Shown one piece after another: positions 8,003 to 15,403 of a stretch of 24,163 bases of DNA. Positions within the stretch are counted from its first letter, which is position 1. Each line of letters opens with the position of its first letter. The DNA lies in NCBI GenBank assembly GCA_900768245.1, contig CAAGCE010000177.1, positions 1 to 24,163 of the forward strand. Reading direction: 5' to 3'. The position numbers and the translations under genes were made by a program. Below the pieces are notes generated by a model, which was given only the letters and a program-made list of their open reading frames with translations, searched no databases and was not told the DNA's origin. The stretch comes from Oscillospiraceae bacterium (GTDB taxonomy: Bacteria; Bacillota; Clostridia; Oscillospirales; Ruminococcaceae).

Positions 8003-8437
8003 TCAGAACGGCGGTTCGTTATCGTCAAGCTCTTCAAATCCGCTAAGATCAATACCGCCGCTTTCTGCTGTACTGCCTGTATTCCCGCCGCTGTTGTGCG
8101 GCTTGAATTCTTTATCCTTGCTGCCAAACGATATACTGCTGACGTTTACTGTATTGGTATAGACGGTTCTGCCGTCCTTATCCTTGTAGCTGCCTGATCG
8201 CCAGCTGCCCTGAACAAGCAGTTCCGAACCTTTCTGACAATATTTGCATATCAGCTCTGCAAGCTGTCCGAACGCTTCACAGCCGATAAAGTCGCTGTCA
8301 TATTCTCCTGAGGAATTTTTAAATCCTCTTCGCACAGCAAGCGTAAACTTTACTTTGCCTTTTCCGTTAGACATTGACTGTAATTCGGGATCTGCGGTCA
8401 TTCTTCCTATCAGAACGACTAAGTTGTATGGAGTCAT
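8003..8437 (-). CDS. ssb: Single-stranded DNA-binding protein
   Basis: The 144-aa protein opens with MTPYNLVVLIGRMTADPELQ, the hallmark SSB OB-fold start. It continues through FTLAVRRGF, DFIGCEAFGQLAELICKYC and KGSELLVQGSWRSGSY. A glycine-rich linker (about 115-130) leads to the acidic tip DDNEPPF, the docking peptide for partner enzymes. It coats single strands during phage replication and recombination. The start at 8437 has an AGGAGG site 8 nt upstream. It lies between dnaN and the initiator gene. Confidence 0.97.
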   Translation of the reverse strand: MTPYNLVVLIGRMTADPELQSMSNGKGKVKFTLAVRRGFKNSSGEYDSDFIGCEAFGQLAELICKYCQKGSELLVQGSWRSGSYKDKDGRTVYTNTVNVSSISFGSKDKEFKPHNSGGNTGSTAESGGIDLSGFEELDDNEPPF

Positions 8438-8456
8438 ATGTTTTACCTCCTGATAT

Positions 8457-9578
8457 TTAATTTTTAAGTCTTACCGGAAGAACAAGATAGGTGAAACCGT
8501 CGCTTTCAACAGGGTTAATTACCATTGGTGCAAGTGCGCTGTTGAATTTAAGTTTCACACGGTCGTTTTCACAGCCTTTGAGAGCATCAAGCAGAAAGTG
8601 GCAATTAAAGCCTATTTTCACTCTTTCACCGCTGAAATCAATATTCTCGTCGATCGTTTCCTGCATTTCACCAAGCGAAGATCTGAGGCTAAGTTCAATG
8701 CTGCCGCTGCTGAATTCACAGCAAAGAGGAGCTTTATTCTTTATATCAATAAGAGTTGTGAAACGTTTCAAGGCTTCTATGAACGGACGTGTATTCACAT
8801 ATACCTCTGTTAAAGAAGATGACGGGATCGAACCTCTGTAATTATGAAATTCACCTTCAAGAAGGCGGCAAAACATTTTTGTTTCGCCCATATCAAATAT
8901 GACGTTCTTTTTGCTTGGATATATTTTAATATCCTTATCCTTGCTCATAAGCTTGCAAAGATCGTTTAATGCTTTTGCGGGAACTACAAAATGCTCTTTG
9001 CGTTCGACGCCTATCTTTTCGGTTCTCACAGCAAGTCTGTAACCGTCAATTGCTGCGATCTCAAGGTTTCCGTCGGAAATATCAAAACATTCACCTGTCA
9101 AAACCGGTTTATTCTCGGTCACGGCTACTGCAAAAATAGTCTGACGTATCATATCCGAAAGAATATCGGAGCTGAGCGTTATCGGCTCGGTATCATCGGC
9201 GAAGCTTGGAATTGACGGATAATTTTCATCGGGCAATATCGCAAGCTTACACTTGGACTTGCCGCTTTTAATGGTCATTGCATCAAGTGTACCGCTTATT
9301 TCGATTTCAACCTCTGCGGCTGTCTGCTTTCCGAGAATTTCAGAAAGCTTTTTTCCGTCACAAAGAAATGAAGCACAGCTTTCTTCACCCATCGGAACTT
9401 CAATATCAATTGAAGTGATTATTCCGGTTGCAAGGTCGTAGCCTGTGAGAAGAAGTGTTCCGTTCTTTGTTTCACAGCGGATAAATTTAAGGCTGTCTAT
9501 TGCTGCTTTTGGCGGAATTGCCTTAGATACGCTGTCTATTGCATTTTTCAGCGTTCTGCGGTCTGATTTGAAAATCAT
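8457..9578 (-). CDS. dnaN: DNA polymerase III β sliding clamp (phage-encoded)
   Basis: The 373-aa product aligns in layout with bacterial DnaN. It starts MIFKSDRRTLKNAIDSVSKA, has the ATEVEIEIS/ILPDENYPSIP type strands of domain I-II, then an AAIDGYRLAVRTEK segment typical of the clamp family, and ends YLVLPVRLKN, equivalent to the hydrophobic-pocket C-terminus (xxMPMRL). Length matches the host clamp (about 365-375 aa), so it appears complete. It should form the ring that tethers the host DNA polymerase III to phage DNA. A GAGGAGG site precedes the ATG. Phage-encoded β clamps are uncommon but known; it probably came from a host dnaN. Confidence 0.95.
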   Translation of the reverse strand: MIFKSDRRTLKNAIDSVSKAIPPKAAIDSLKFIRCETKNGTLLLTGYDLATGIITSIDIEVPMGEESCASFLCDGKKLSEILGKQTAAEVEIEISGTLDAMTIKSGKSKCKLAILPDENYPSIPSFADDTEPITLSSDILSDMIRQTIFAVAVTENKPVLTGECFDISDGNLEIAAIDGYRLAVRTEKIGVERKEHFVVPAKALNDLCKLMSKDKDIKIYPSKKNVIFDMGETKMFCRLLEGEFHNYRGSIPSSSLTEVYVNTRPFIEALKRFTTLIDIKNKAPLCCEFSSGSIELSLRSSLGEMQETIDENIDFSGERVKIGFNCHFLLDALKGCENDRVKLKFNSALAPMVINPVESDGFTYLVLPVRLKN

Positions 9579-9598
9579 TGGCTTAGTCCTCCTCTTGA

Positions 9599-10486
9599 TT
9601 AAAATAATGTAAGTTGTGAATCGTCTGCTGCATTTTTACAATTCTCAACAGACTGATTAAAATATTCCTCTTTAAGTTCAATGCCGATAGCCTTACGCCC
9701 CATTTCGAGTGCTTTATAAGCTTCACTGCCGATACCCATAAACGGAGTGAATACAGTTTCGCCCTCGTTTGAATAAAGTTCGACGATACGCTCGATTACA
9801 TCAAGCTGCAACGGGCAAATATGCTTTTCGTCCATATCGGAACGGGCAATTTTAGCATTAAGTACGTTGGTCTGCTGAATATCCCACCATATAGGAGTGG
9901 GTTCATATTCCCACGCAGGGCTTGCGACTTTCTGCCATTTTTCAACGGGGTAATCTTCCTTTGTATGCGTGACGGGAATTTCATCATCTCCCCATTTACG
10001 GAAAATAAGCATATAGTCGGGCAGACCAACTCTTGAATATGTGCTGTCTTTTCGAAGCTGTTTCCATAAAAGTCCGTGCGCTTTAGTCCTCTGCATTTCA
10101 ACAACGGGGTCTTTCCAAATCGTGATACGGGAATGATACCGGAACCCGAATTTCTCAAAATGCTTTATTATGTCACCACTGAAATCGTATAAGCCTGTAT
10201 AATTTGCCTGAAATTTAAAAACAGGAATATCTGAGCAATGCACGGCGCATATTCTGCCGTTGCGAAGAATGCGGAAAAGTTCGGGAATAAGAAAATCAAA
10301 CTGTTCAAAAAACTCCTCGCTGTCCTTGCAGTTCCCCATATCTGCGAGGTTGTCACTGTAAATATAGAGGTTCGCAAACGGCGGTGAAAATATCTGCAAG
10401 TCAACGCTGCTGTTGGGTATTTGCTTTATCAGTTCGCAGCTGTCGCCGTTATAGAGTGCCATTTTGTCTGTTATATAGTTGTTCAT
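9599..10486 (-). CDS. DNA methyltransferase, N4-cytosine/N6-adenine type (β-class order)
   Basis: The 295-aa protein carries catalytic motif IV as SPPF (residues 34-37) near the N-terminus. The SAM-binding motif I (FMGIGSE) lies near the C-terminus, followed by AIGIELKEEYF. The order IV-TRD-I is that of β-class amino-methyltransferases. SPPF/SPPY is more frequent in N4-cytosine than N6-adenine enzymes. It would methylate phage DNA at a specific site. It begins two bases after the SNF2 helicase stop and is translationally linked. No cognate endonuclease is visible. Confidence 0.9.
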   Translation of the reverse strand: MNNYITDKMALYNGDSCELIKQIPNSSVDLQIFSPPFANLYIYSDNLADMGNCKDSEEFFEQFDFLIPELFRILRNGRICAVHCSDIPVFKFQANYTGLYDFSGDIIKHFEKFGFRYHSRITIWKDPVVEMQRTKAHGLLWKQLRKDSTYSRVGLPDYMLIFRKWGDDEIPVTHTKEDYPVEKWQKVASPAWEYEPTPIWWDIQQTNVLNAKIARSDMDEKHICPLQLDVIERIVELYSNEGETVFTPFMGIGSEAYKALEMGRKAIGIELKEEYFNQSVENCKNAADDSQLTLF

Positions 10487-10487
10487 T

Positions 10488-11891
10488 TTACGCTCCTTTT
10501 ATCCAGTTGGGTATTTCAATTTTCGGGGTATTGAGATCAAGGCGAAAATCACGCTGTTTGAGTTCGACGTTATGATACTCCCGTATCTGATTTCTGATAC
10601 CCATTTTCATTTTTTGCTGCATTTTTTCTTTTTCACGGACGGCAGACAAAATGCGCTGTTCCGTACTGCCGATGACGATATAGACATTTACGGCTGATTT
10701 CTGCCCGAAGCGGTAGAAGCGGCGGACGGTCTGATAATAGCTTTCAAAGCTAAAGTCAACGCCACAGAAAACCGTGTTGTGGCAATTTTGAAAATTAAGT
10801 CCCATTCCGAAAATTTGTGGTTTGCTTATTAAAACACGGATTTTTCCGCTTACAAAGTCAAGTGCTGCCTGTTCTTTAAATTCGGACTTGTGACTTCCAC
10901 GGACTTCGACAGCTCCGGGAATGTGTTTTTTTAGCAGATCGGCTTCATAGTCGGTGTAGCACCACACAATAAACTGTTCATCTTCGGGAAGACTTTCGAT
11001 TATTTCGGCACATTTCGCAGCTCTCGCTTCTGCTGTGAAACGTTTTTCCTTGTGAAATGCCGTCGCTGATGTGTCGATATGGCGGAAGAAACCTTCGTCA
11101 ATATCGGTTGAACTGTCATCAATCGGAATAACTATTTCCTGTTCGTTAAGCGGTGGAAGAATATAGCCTTCGTCCGAAAAGCCTATTTCTGATGGTCTTG
11201 AGATATACACCGCCCAGCTTGACACCCATTCCCAGAACGATTTTACGGCGTGTCCTTTTAACCTGTAATCAGATGTATTTGCCGAATCGTGTACAAACCA
11301 TATAGATAAAGCATTTGAACGTTGCATAACGCCCAAAAACTCAGATTGATTGAGTAATTCCATGGGATTGTTTGGTGACGGGGTAGCTGTTGCGGCAATC
11401 TTATACGGAATATCCTTGAATGCGTTAATAATCATCTGCTTGATTGATCCCATATAATTTTTTAAAATGCTGCTTTCGTCAAGCACAACGCCGATAAAAT
11501 CGTCTGCGTTAAAGTGGTCGAGCATTTCGTAATTTGTGATGTTGATACCGTCACGCACATCTTCCGAAGATCGGCACGGCGTAACGGATATTCCGAAACG
11601 CTCGCCTTCTTTAACTGTCTGCGCTGATACTGCAAGCGGAGCGAGGATAAGAACCTTGCCACCTGTGTGCTTACAGATGATGTCCGCCCAAACGAGCTGA
11701 ATTATCGTCTTGCCAAGTCCCGTGTCGAGGAAGAGAGCTGCACGACCTTTTTTAACAAGCCACGGCATAATGTACTGCTGCCAATCGAAAAGAAACGGAT
11801 AACTTGATTTAACAAGTTCATTGCTGATTTCAAATCCTGTCGGTATTACAGTGCTCTGCTTGCTTTTCAGAAAATCTTTATAATTCTGCAT
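10488..11891 (-). CDS. SNF2/DEAD-like helicase (phage type)
   Basis: The 467-aa protein has superfamily 2 motifs: Walker A as LDTGLGKTIIQLVWA (55-69), motif II as DESS (138-141) instead of DEAH, motif III-like AATATPSPNN (166-175), and a C-terminal helicase domain with SKPQIFGMGLNFQNC and motif VI QTVRRFYRFGQK. The FGQK variant and the overall length match phage SNF2-like proteins. It likely remodels or unwinds DNA during replication or recombination; direction and substrate are unknown. Its ATG overlaps the recT stop by one base (TAATG). Confidence 0.9.
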   Translation of the reverse strand: MQNYKDFLKSKQSTVIPTGFEISNELVKSSYPFLFDWQQYIMPWLVKKGRAALFLDTGLGKTIIQLVWADIICKHTGGKVLILAPLAVSAQTVKEGERFGISVTPCRSSEDVRDGINITNYEMLDHFNADDFIGVVLDESSILKNYMGSIKQMIINAFKDIPYKIAATATPSPNNPMELLNQSEFLGVMQRSNALSIWFVHDSANTSDYRLKGHAVKSFWEWVSSWAVYISRPSEIGFSDEGYILPPLNEQEIVIPIDDSSTDIDEGFFRHIDTSATAFHKEKRFTAEARAAKCAEIIESLPEDEQFIVWCYTDYEADLLKKHIPGAVEVRGSHKSEFKEQAALDFVSGKIRVLISKPQIFGMGLNFQNCHNTVFCGVDFSFESYYQTVRRFYRFGQKSAVNVYIVIGSTEQRILSAVREKEKMQQKMKMGIRNQIREYHNVELKQRDFRLDLNTPKIEIPNWIKGA

Positions 11892-12501
11892 TAATTTTCA
11901 CCACCGAAAAAGGCTGTCTGTGCATCATCTGAGGCTGTTTCTGTGTATGGTGCTGCTGAAACAGGCTCGTCCGCTGCTGATGTTTCCGGTGCTGATAACA
12001 CAGGCTCGGCATCGGCTGAATCCACATATTCATATGTACCGTCGGAATGAACTTCTGTCATATCCTTTTCAAATGCTGTCAGGAACTCTGTTGACATAAC
12101 GCCCCATTTACTGATGAGCTGTCTTAACATCGTTTTGCAAGCCATATCATCAAAGTTTTTATACCAAAATGACGAATACTTCCACATATCACGCTCGGGA
12201 ATCTCACCGTTTTTAAGCTTGGTATAGCTTTCTGCGCTGAATGCGGCTGAAAATCTGTCTGCGTGGGACATCATTTTTTCAATGCTCCAGTACATTGCCT
12301 TCTGAAAGCCGTTGAGATATTCAAACATTGCATAATATCCCATTGTTTCGGCATTCTCACGTTCAAGTTCATCTTCAATAAGATTGATCTTGATTTCCTC
12401 TGTGAGAGGGTTGAAGTTTACAAGTTCACCCTTTTTTATCGGAAGAACATTGATATGCTTATACTGCCCGCTTCTTATTGCAAGCTGAATATAACCTTTA
12501 T
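11891..12501 (-). CDS. recT: RecT single-strand annealing protein, exon 2 (C-terminal part)
   Basis: This open frame lacks its own start. From 12501 it reads (Y)KGYIQLAIRSGQYKHINV, the conserved RecT/Redβ core, and then TMGYYAMFEYLNGFQKAMYW. It ends in an Ala/Glu-rich tail, DDAQTAFFGGEN. An ATG at 12343 opens a 150-aa reading, but that would leave out the conserved core. Joined to exon 1 (12864-13197) across the intron, it gives a 315-codon gene (314 aa) with codon 112 (Tyr) split T|AT. RecT anneals complementary strands at ends resected by the YqaJ nuclease encoded nearby. Confidence 0.9.
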
Positions 12502-12863
12502 CACTTTATCTCTGAATTTTCCATTTTCAGAGAGTGGACTATCTCTTCACACAATATTGTGTGTCACGCACTTCAGACGGTAACTCAACTTCCGCCTTAC
12601 ACTGCTACATTCATCACAGTTAGTCTCTACACTACATAAGTGAATCTTTTGCCTTTACAGGATTTATATCTTCCTTTTAATACACCTGATATGACAGATG
12701 GTGTTACAGAATAATATTCTCCTGCACTTTTATTCCAATCATAAATTCACCTATACAGCACGGTATTTCCCAACAATGGAGGGGTTCACCGTTAGCACAA
12801 CATTAGAGTTGCACACCGCTGAGTAATAGCGTTCACGCAATTTTACTTGAGCCTAAAACGTTA
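12502..12863 (-). ncRNA. Group I self-splicing intron (ribozyme) inside recT
   Basis: Between the two recT halves lies a 362-nt stretch without an ORF. Read on the minus strand, it has the layout of T4 td-like (IA) group I introns. P1 forms by pairing exon end CUUGGGU with the guide GCUCAAG, leaving the diagnostic U·G pair at the 5' splice site. The core segment GCUAACGGUGAACCCCUCC...AAUACCGUGCU matches the P4-P6 region of td, with ACGGU (12792-12788) pairing ACCGU (12764-12760). P7 pairs GACUA (12625-12621, in UAGAGACUAAC) with UAGUC (12541-12537, in AGAGAUAGUCC). A perfect 8-bp hairpin (12533-12526 with 12516-12509) fits P9, and the last intron base is G (ωG). Joining the exons restores RecT exactly. 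Subgroup assignment is by recall. Confidence 0.92.
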
Positions 12864-13197
12864 ACCCAAGTTGAAACGTGGCTACTGAAGCTTCGGTATA
12901 TGTTCCGTCCGGATTTTTTGATTTCTTCTTATACGGTACAAGATAATACTGTCCAAGCTGTGGGGACGGTGAAAGGTTAAGGCTTTCGCCGAGAAGTGCG
13001 CCCGAAAGGATCGAACTTGCTTCACACGCCTGCAATGCAGGATTTGTCGCTACTGCTGACGAGATTGAGGCTATAAAGTTCTGTGCCTTTTTGGGGTCTT
13101 TCAGCGTATTGTTGATAAGCTTCTGATATGCATCACTTTGAAGCATAACGCTGAATTTAGGCTGCTGTTTCTGCTGTGTAAGACTGTTTTTTACCAT
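12864..13197 (-). CDS. recT: RecT single-strand annealing protein, exon 1 (N-terminal part)
   Basis: The 111 codons from the ATG at 13197 encode the RecT N-terminus. It includes ASISSAVATNPALQACEASS and LGESLNLSPSPQLGQYYLVPY, followed by ASVATFQLG. This is the conserved approach to the G(Y)xG core. Without splicing, the ribosome reads three intron codons (Leu-Thr-Phe) and stops at TAG (ending at 12853), giving a useless 114-aa fragment. With splicing, the frame continues as Y-K-G-Y-I-Q-L. It starts 14 bp after the DUF1351 gene; an AGGAGG site lies upstream of the ATG. Confidence 0.92.
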
Positions 13198-13211
13198 TGT
13201 GGAGTTCCTCC

Positions 13212-14096
13212 TTATTTCTCTGTTGGCACTCTGCCGTATTTAATGCCGTTATTCCGCATATATTCGCCTAAGGCTTTAAGCTGTGACGGTGTACATATCA
13301 CACGGAAATCTGTTGTTATTTCGGTTTCCTTTTGCGGTTCGGGTGGTTTGTTTTCCGAAAAACCTGTAATCGGCTGTTCGGGTGACTTTGTCTGTTTCTG
13401 CTGTGCCTGCCGCTCAGCTTCAAGCTTGGCTTTCAATACGGCATTCTGCTCTTCCTGTTTACGCTTTATCTCATTAAGCTGTTTCTGTTGCTCTGATAAT
13501 CTTTTTCCCTCATTCACAGCTTTTGAGAGGTCAAGCGTTCTGAGATACACGTCCTGCATCTGAAGTGTGAAACTGCTGTCAAGGTCTGATATTGTCTGTA
13601 TATCATTCTTTATGCAGTCTATCCGATTTTCAATTTCAAGCTTCAGATCTTCAAGCCTGGCTGTTTTATTCTGCCACTTGGGATTAAGTATCCTTTCAAG
13701 CGGCACAAGGCTTGAAAGGTTACTGATATGAGCGTTATAATGCTCTGTAAGCTGTCTGAACTTTTCGTCAAGTTCCTGCTGTTCAAACACTTTTATCTGA
13801 TCATCAATGCTCTGCACAGGCTCTTTTATGAGTCCTGTGATTTCTTTGCATTTGCTTTCAAACTCAAGATAGGGCTGCATACATTCTTTCTTGATCTCTT
13901 TGCGCTTATCCTCAATTGCATTGTAGAGGGCGTTCAGCTTGGCTTTATCTGCCTTGGCATTCTTTATGCTATCCTCGGTCACTACAAGAGAATTGTAATA
14001 TTTAAGCTTGTCCGTAAGCTCCTGCTTCATCTCTTCAAAATTGAAGTCTATGGTTTTTGGAAGTACGGACATATCGGTTTTTATCTGAAATTCCAT
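13212..14096 (-). CDS. DUF1351 family phage protein (coiled coil)
   Basis: The 294-aa protein begins MEFQIKTDMSVLPKTIDFNF and continues EEMKQELTDKLKYYNSLVVT, typical of DUF1351 proteins found between YqaJ nuclease and RecT genes in Firmicutes phages. Most of it (about 15-235) is helical and coiled coil (IEDKRKEIKKECMQPYLEF, LSEQQKQLNEIKRKQEEQN). The C-terminal 45 residues (ITTDFRVICTPSQLKALGEY and onward) form a small DUF-like wHTH domain. The biochemical role is unknown; constant linkage to the recombination pair suggests an accessory function. Confidence 0.85.
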   Translation of the reverse strand: MEFQIKTDMSVLPKTIDFNFEEMKQELTDKLKYYNSLVVTEDSIKNAKADKAKLNALYNAIEDKRKEIKKECMQPYLEFESKCKEITGLIKEPVQSIDDQIKVFEQQELDEKFRQLTEHYNAHISNLSSLVPLERILNPKWQNKTARLEDLKLEIENRIDCIKNDIQTISDLDSSFTLQMQDVYLRTLDLSKAVNEGKRLSEQQKQLNEIKRKQEEQNAVLKAKLEAERQAQQKQTKSPEQPITGFSENKPPEPQKETEITTDFRVICTPSQLKALGEYMRNNGIKYGRVPTEK

Positions 14097-14112
14097 TTCT
14101 TTCTGCTCCTTT

Positions 14113-14775
14113 TTATATGCCTGGGAGAATGGTATTCGGCTTTCTGCCGTTTTTTACGCTGTCCCAGAATTTTATCTCTTCATCAAGAAGATAGGCTATA
14201 TCATCGGTTACGTTGGAACTGGAACGTTCTATATAATAGTGCTTGGTCGTGAACCTCGGAAAATCGTCCTTGGGATTGAAATATTTGATATTTGCAAGCA
14301 GCACGGCAAATTCAAACCCTGTTGCAAGCATCTGATGCAGCACCTGAATATAATACTGGTCGGGAATCTTATCGTCCCATTTATCCCAATCCGGTGATTT
14401 CCTTATTTCCGTTGTCTTGATTTCAAGAATACCCGTTCTGCCTGTTTGCTTTTCGTGAAGAATACCGTCAAGGGTTGCAAAAATAAACGGATATTCTTCA
14501 TTTTCCAACAAGTCAAACTCGTGATATTCCACTTCATATTGAGTGGAATACAATGAAAAAAGCTCCCGAAGATGTTCCTCGGCTCTTTTTCCGAAAATAA
14601 CACACTCTTTGCCTGATATATCTTCTGGTTCTGCTTTGCCTGTTTTCTCTGCCCACAGCTCTGTATTTGACTTATACGGACTTAATCCGAGAATTGCGGC
14701 GGCTTCACTTCCACCGATACCCTCGTGACGTTTAATGAGCCATTCGGCACGGTTTGACGGTGTTTCAATTATCAT
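14113..14775 (-). CDS. YqaJ-family viral recombinase (exonuclease)
   Basis: The 220-aa protein has the YqaJ/λ-exonuclease-like PD-(D/E)XK fold. The glycine-rich start is RHEGIGGSEAAAILGLSPYK (16-35), the catalytic Asp lies in FATLDGIL, the E-x-K motif in ILEIKTTE, and the Gln motif in YYIQVLHQMLATG. It degrades one strand from double-strand ends to provide single strands for RecT. It is immediately upstream of DUF1351 and recT in the operon. Length is at the short end for the family, but all active-site elements are present, so it looks functional. Confidence 0.92.
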   Translation of the reverse strand: MIIETPSNRAEWLIKRHEGIGGSEAAAILGLSPYKSNTELWAEKTGKAEPEDISGKECVIFGKRAEEHLRELFSLYSTQYEVEYHEFDLLENEEYPFIFATLDGILHEKQTGRTGILEIKTTEIRKSPDWDKWDDKIPDQYYIQVLHQMLATGFEFAVLLANIKYFNPKDDFPRFTTKHYYIERSSSNVTDDIAYLLDEEIKFWDSVKNGRKPNTILPGI

Positions 14776-14787
14776 ATGCGCACCGCC

Positions 14788-15054
14788 TTAATCCGCAAAG
14801 CGTTCTCTTATGTACTCACGGCAAAGGTCTTCACGCTCTTCTGCAAAGTCTTTGGTATACTTGTCCTTTGCAAGTTCAAAAAAGCATTCAAAGCATATTT
14901 CCTGCATACCTCTGCCCTTGAAAAGCTGTGAATAGCGTTCTTCGTCTTCTTCAAATTCACAGCCGCAGACGAAGCATTTTTGACGAAAATTAACGCAGTC
15001 GGGACAGTTATGCAGACATTCATCATCGTGATCGTAAAGGCACGTTTCGTACAT
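14788..15054 (-). CDS. Cysteine-rich small zinc-binding protein (88 aa)
   Basis: From the ATG at 15054 (GGGGTGAT site 4 nt upstream) the product begins MYETCLYDHDDECLHNCPDC and continues QKCFVCGCEFEEDEERY, then ICFECFFELAKDKY. The repeated CxxC/CxC pairs point to one or two zinc knuckles. The C-terminal third is charged and helical. A longer reading from 15117 overlaps the previous gene and is not favoured. Function is unknown; similar cysteine-rich proteins are common in phage early regions. Confidence 0.6.
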   Translation of the reverse strand: MYETCLYDHDDECLHNCPDCVNFRQKCFVCGCEFEEDEERYSQLFKGRGMQEICFECFFELAKDKYTKDFAEEREDLCREYIRERFAD

Positions 15055-15058
15055 TTTA

Positions 15059-15403
15059 TCACCCCACAACGAAAGTATAGCCTGCATATTTAAATGACTT
15101 GAACGGAATGGTTTCACATATCATTTCCGTTTCAACGATGATCTCGGGCATATGCTGTTCGACGTAATCCATAAGTGCTGACGGTATGCCTATTGAAGTT
15201 TCGTTGAGCAATCTTGCCGGGGAAACATTTGAAAAGATATAGCCGCTTTCAGATTCTGCGGTTATTTCCCCCAAAGACTGGTTAAGCTGTGCATAGTTGG
15301 ATTTTATTTCTTCTTTCCAACTGTCGTATGCTTCACACAGGTCGTCTAAAATTTTATAAATGCTGTTTTCTTCTTTGAATATTGTTGTTGCCATATTAGT
15401 CAT
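15059..15403 (-). CDS. Hypothetical phage protein (114 aa)
   Basis: Two in-frame starts are plausible, ATG at 15403 (MTNMATTIFKEE) or 15394 (MATTIFKEE). A GGAAGGAAG site sits just ahead, so the exact start is uncertain. The protein is mostly helical in the first half (IYKILDDLCEAYDSWKEEIK) and ends with β-like ETIPFKSFKYAGYTFVVG. No family is recognised. It overlaps the stop of the repeat-protein gene by 8 bp and precedes the cysteine-rich gene by 4 bp, so all three are probably translated from one message. Confidence 0.6.
   Translation of the reverse strand: MTNMATTIFKEENSIYKILDDLCEAYDSWKEEIKSNYAQLNQSLGEITAESESGYIFSNVSPARLLNETSIGIPSALMDYVEQHMPEIIVETEMICETIPFKSFKYAGYTFVVG

Noticed and set aside
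9599..11891. Defence island (methylase plus SNF2 helicase, DISARM-like)
   Set aside because: The two genes sit within a continuous phage recombination and replication operon and other DISARM components are absent.
12263..12583. Plus-strand ORF across the recT intron end
   Set aside because: It is antisense to recT exon 2 and the intron, and lacks family similarity and a start signal.
12502..12863. Group II intron or IS insertion in recT
   Set aside because: No domain V/VI-type ending or GUGYG start, no transposase, no target duplication; the group I signatures fit throughout.
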